A DNA stretch of 23,352 bases, taken from Acanthaster planci (lineage: Eukaryota; Echinodermata; Asteroidea; Valvatida; Acanthasteridae). Each line of letters opens with the position of its first letter. The first letter of the stretch is position 1. The translations under genes and the position numbers were made by a program. Under the pieces are notes generated by a model. It worked only from the letters and a program-made list of their open reading frames with translations. It was not told where the DNA came from and made no database searches. Location: assembly GCF_001949145.1 (NCBI RefSeq), contig NW_019091658.1:224275-247626 (forward strand). The letters are read 5' to 3'. This document shows, piece after piece, positions 20,946 through 23,352 of this stretch.

Positions 20946-21317
20946 ACATCAGTCAGATGGGTTCTTGGAACTGTTTTCAGGTATTCTTTGAATTTACAGG
21001 TGCCCCTCCCTCCGAATAAATTCTTCACCAAACTCCAGTCCCTCCAACAAGATCAAATGGGATGGCATCAGAGACACACACACACATGCACAATGGAGGT
21101 TCATTCGTTCCTAGACATTTTCCTGGCCATTGTTGGTGAATCTGAATATCGCTCACTTTCATGCCTTCAGTCAATCTACAGTTCTACAAGTTCCTTTGAT
21201 GCATCTGCGCCGGAAGAACCTTTGGAATTCAACCGGCTATTTAGTCTCTCAATGTCCCAAGGGGTCTTCACCCAAAGGCTGGAGTTGTTGCCACCTACCT
21301 ACACCAGTTAGTTACAG
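20946..21317 (+). pseudogene. broken DIRS-type reverse transcriptase
   Basis: Pieces of a reverse transcriptase of the DIRS order (tyrosine-recombinase retrotransposons) appear in the correct order but in different frames. WVLGTVFRYSLNLQVPLPP (20958-21014) matches the WVL...Y.L.....PP segment ahead of the polymerase core. MEVHSFLDIF (21093-21122) and VNLNIAHFHAF (21136-21168) match the stretch leading into motif A. LEFNRLFSLSMSQGVFTQRL (from 21222) matches the family's LPFGLS-x-x-P-x-x-FTK block. VVATYLHQL (21284-21310) follows in another frame. The motif A aspartate is replaced (N in NLNIAHFH), the segment between the first two pieces is shortened, and the YLDD-type motif and everything after it are absent. 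It is an old, inactive copy. Confidence 0.65.
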
Positions 21318-21736
21318 CGAACTCAGCATAGACAGTTTCCCAGACAAGGCCGCAGCTGACACTGTGGTTGTCCCTGATGGCTCCACACTGTCAGACCACA
21401 CAGACATGTTTACGTTTTATGTAATATTTAGAATTTCACTGTATGTTCATGATGTAACCAAGCCTGATTCTTTTCAGGTACATGTATATGTAAATTGTAA
21501 ACTTTCATTCTCGTGTATGTCATGGAAGTGATGTCAAAATTAAAAGAAATGGGACTGGACAAACTTCTTCTCCTGGTTAACTTTACAGCTTTTATTCCAG
21601 ACATTTGTTTCACACGTACACATATTTGGCAGTTTCAAGTCTGATACGTGTACTTTCCATTTCAATTATAGTTGTAGTGGCGATCGAAGTCACGTTGACA
21701 GCTCATTCACGAAGCCTGCTCCAAAACATGCAAGCG

Positions 21737-21838
21737 GCCTGCCTACATGCATTGTACATGTACATGCAATATATGTACGGTACTTGTACATGTGCACGTA
21801 CAGGTACATGTACTTAACATGTACATGCACATGTAGTG
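21737..21838. repeat. dense cluster of TACATGTA/GTACATGTAC palindromes
   Basis: About 100 bp consist largely of overlapping TACATG, GTACATGTAC, ATGTACGGTAC and GTGCACGTAC phrases. The motif is scattered all over the window (for example 1225-1262, 3370-3391, 12803-12822, 16027-16041 and 22308-22317), but this is the densest run. Both strands carry the same text, so long hairpins are possible. Confidence 0.8.
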
Positions 21839-22185
21839 TGTTCCGCCGGTTAGAGTGCTGTGTGGTTATAATGCTCCATTTCGTGGGGTCCCATTGGGAG
21901 CGCTGTAACGGGAATCTACTGTATACATTGTACCTTTTATGTTTATGAAATTTCAAATTTGGAAATAGCCTGTTCCCCTGAGGACTAGCCTGTGCACAAA
22001 AGAAAATGAACAGTGGTTCTCTCTTACACTGTGTGCTTCTTGCTAGGTGTAGTTGTTCAGCCGTTATTTTGTAATTGTGGCCATTTTCAAGAATTTCAAT
22101 GTTGTACATACTTGTATACATGTTTCATGCATTTTTTTTGCATTTGCACACATGCTTCCTAAAAAGTTCCCAGTCACTATTTCAG

Positions 22186-22308
22186 GAATGATACCACAGT
22201 GGATTCTAAATAATGCAGAAAGTGCAACAACATCCAAAGGCTACAAATTGTCTGAATGGAATGTTGAATCTATTCACATTGTTGATCAGACTTCAGGTGG
22301 TGGTAAAG
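22186..22308 (+). other. exon-like block of uncertain status
   Basis: TATTTCAG precedes 22186 and GTACAT follows 22308. The block is 123 bases and open in one frame (MIPQWILNNAESATTSKGYK and onward to a run of glycines). That frame needs phase 1 at both sides, while exon E and the exon at 22864 both require phase 2. Entered in phase 2 from exon E it reaches a stop after eight further codons (NDTTVDSK). So it is not a standard RAD9 exon. It could be a truncating alternative exon, an exon of something else, or chance. Confidence 0.2.
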
Positions 22309-22863
22309 GTACATGTACTGGTTGTTGCGGACAGTTCTTTTGCTCCTCTGGAGCTCCGTACTTAGTCTATTGAGGGCGCTGTTTAGAGAGATGATTATGA
22401 GGATAACCTAACATTCCAGAAGTTTCCATCGTGTTTTGTTGTTGATTGTCGTGTTGATTGTCATGTTGATTGCTAGTTTGCTCTAATTTTGCTAGTGTAT
22501 ATCATCTTAATTGATCTTCACATCTTAATTCAGTTAATTACCAGGGTTTCAGGAATCAAATCAAGTGCAAACAATCATTATTCCCCCAGCGTAGTATGTA
22601 TGTACAGTTTAAGTATTTTAGCTTCGTTTTGTGCCATGGAATATAAGTAGGACGAAGGTCACTATATTGCAATTGTTTCATGGCTCATGTCATGTCAAAT
22701 ATCTTATGTGTAATCTTAAGAGTGGTTTCTACGTAAGCTGAAGTTGGTAGTTAATAGTTAAAGCTTCATATTATGAGAAAGAATTATGAGAAAGGCCAAT
22801 GGCTCTTCTTGATGAAATGTCTGATGATCATTATTATTTACTTAGGGATTTCTATACTTGCAG

Positions 22864-22958
22864 GGAAACTAGGACTACTGATACGCATACACAGAATGAA
22901 GTGAATTTTCGAGATGACCTGAACAGCAAGAAGAGAAGTAGGCATTGCATACAATCAG
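22864..22958 (+). CDS. rad9: probable RAD9 C-terminal tail exon (partial gene, continues to the right)
   Basis: The acceptor TTCTATACTTGCAG is good, and the donor GTATGA lies at 22959. Joined to exon E, the leftover AG plus G gives arginine, followed by ETRTTDTHTQNEVNFRDDLN and SKKRSRHCIQS, all open for 31 codons. The basic KKRSR cluster is of the kind seen in RAD9 tails, which carry nuclear import signals, but the tail is poorly conserved and this is not proof. Exit is phase 1. The conserved acidic end with the TOPBP1-binding phosphoserine is not in the window and would lie in later exons. Confidence 0.5.
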
Positions 22959-23352
22959 GTATGACTTATTATTCATAGTAATTTACAATGTTTAACACAG
23001 TGTTACTAACTTTTTGCCCCCAAAAGACCTATTTCTCTCTCAAATGTCTACTTTGAAACATTTATGTAACTATGCAAGCCTTTGCTGGCTATAGCACTTT
23101 GAAGATATGCAAGCAGTCCCAGCAAGTGAGATTGATGCGAGTCAACAAGAACATTTTTTAACAATCTGAGCATCTCAAGTCGTGACAGGAAGGCAGAAGG
23201 AGCAAGATAGGGTTGTGAATTTTCAAATATCAACTTGAGTGCAAAGTGTACCTCTATGAACCCATTGGTTTTATATCAGTCTTATCTCCTCTAGTATGTG
23301 TAATAAAAATCACTCCTTTTGAAGATGTCATTGTGACGTCACGAAAACTTCC
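22959..23352 (+). other. likely intron after the last visible exon
   Basis: It starts with GTATGA and shows no further coding signal to the window edge. A perfect CRE-like palindrome TGACGTCA lies at 23334-23341, within ATGTCATTGTGACGTCACG, resembling the core of the tandem repeat at 10031-10480. Confidence 0.5.

Larger units (their letters stand above)
12801..22863 (+). other. long RAD9 intron region (phase 2) with mobile-element remains
   Basis: About 10 kb separate exon E from the next plausible in-phase exon. The region contains an inverted-repeat structure with an antisense exon-like block, a long antisense frame, a candidate cassette exon, a DIRS-like relic, a TACATGTA cluster and one more exon-like block. 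The rest (about 13810-14469, 14980-16820, 16926-18780 and 21320-22180 apart from the listed repeat) is AT-rich and shows nothing I can name. Confidence 0.6.

Noticed and set aside
21840-21915. tRNA-like phrase CGGTTAGAGTGCTGTGTGGTTATAATGC
   Set aside because: It superficially recalls a tRNA D-arm, but no T-arm or acceptor stem could be paired.
21690-22121. 143-codon antisense frame
   Set aside because: Much of it crosses the TACATGTA cluster and gives repetitive HVHVHVKYMYLYVHMY residues; no family resemblance.
18549-22382. Shared 12-mer ATTGAGGGCGCT in inverted orientation at about 18551-18562 and 22370-22381, as possible transposon ends
   Set aside because: The match ends after about 12 bases, and the span encloses unrelated repeats and the DIRS relic. 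No target duplication was seen.

Overview
The window looks like an AT-rich, intron-heavy animal genome. The only gene recognised with confidence is a partial copy of the DNA-damage checkpoint clamp subunit RAD9, on the + strand. It is split over short exons with standard GT/AG splice sites, and it is interrupted by two introns of about 8 and 10 kb. The density of TACATGTA-type palindromes, the short hAT-like and Tc1-like elements and a DIRS-type retroelement relic would suit a marine invertebrate. That placement is an inference and no phylum can be fixed. Nothing looks bacterial, and no CRISPR array, operon or rRNA was seen.

Layout. Positions 1-365 hold GC-richer open frames on the - strand, unidentified. 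Positions 366-2153 show no exon; the start codon and first RAD9 exons must lie upstream of the window. RAD9 exons follow at 2154-2253, 3618-3724, 3863-3969, 4598-4662 and 12645-12800. All five join in frame with matching phases and give about 178 codons of the second PCNA-like domain, ending in a serine-glutamine-rich linker. A further phase-compatible exon lies at 22864-22958, probably tail. A phase-neutral candidate cassette exon sits at 16821-16925. The conserved end of the tail is not in the window, so the gene is open at both ends.

Introns. The 2254-3617 intron holds a well-formed hAT-type miniature element with an 8-bp target duplication (2390-2642) and a second inverted-repeat element (2796-3027). 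The 4663-12644 intron holds two arrays of a GGTCTC hexamer, two copies of a Tc1-like miniature element about 180 bp long, a foldback repeat, a tandem repeat of about 137 bp rich in TGACGTCA-like palindromes, and a possible antisense first exon. The 12801-22863 intron holds an inverted-repeat structure enclosing a convincing antisense exon-like block (13106-13213), an unidentified 169-codon antisense frame (14470-14979), and a decayed DIRS-like retroelement (about 18780-21320) with recognisable reverse transcriptase pieces in several frames.

RAD9 acts with RAD1 and HUS1 as the 9-1-1 clamp. Nothing else in the window is evidently part of that pathway. No clear new biological system was found. 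The items most worth checking are the antisense exon at 13106-13213, the cassette exon at 16821-16925 and the SQ-rich linker.
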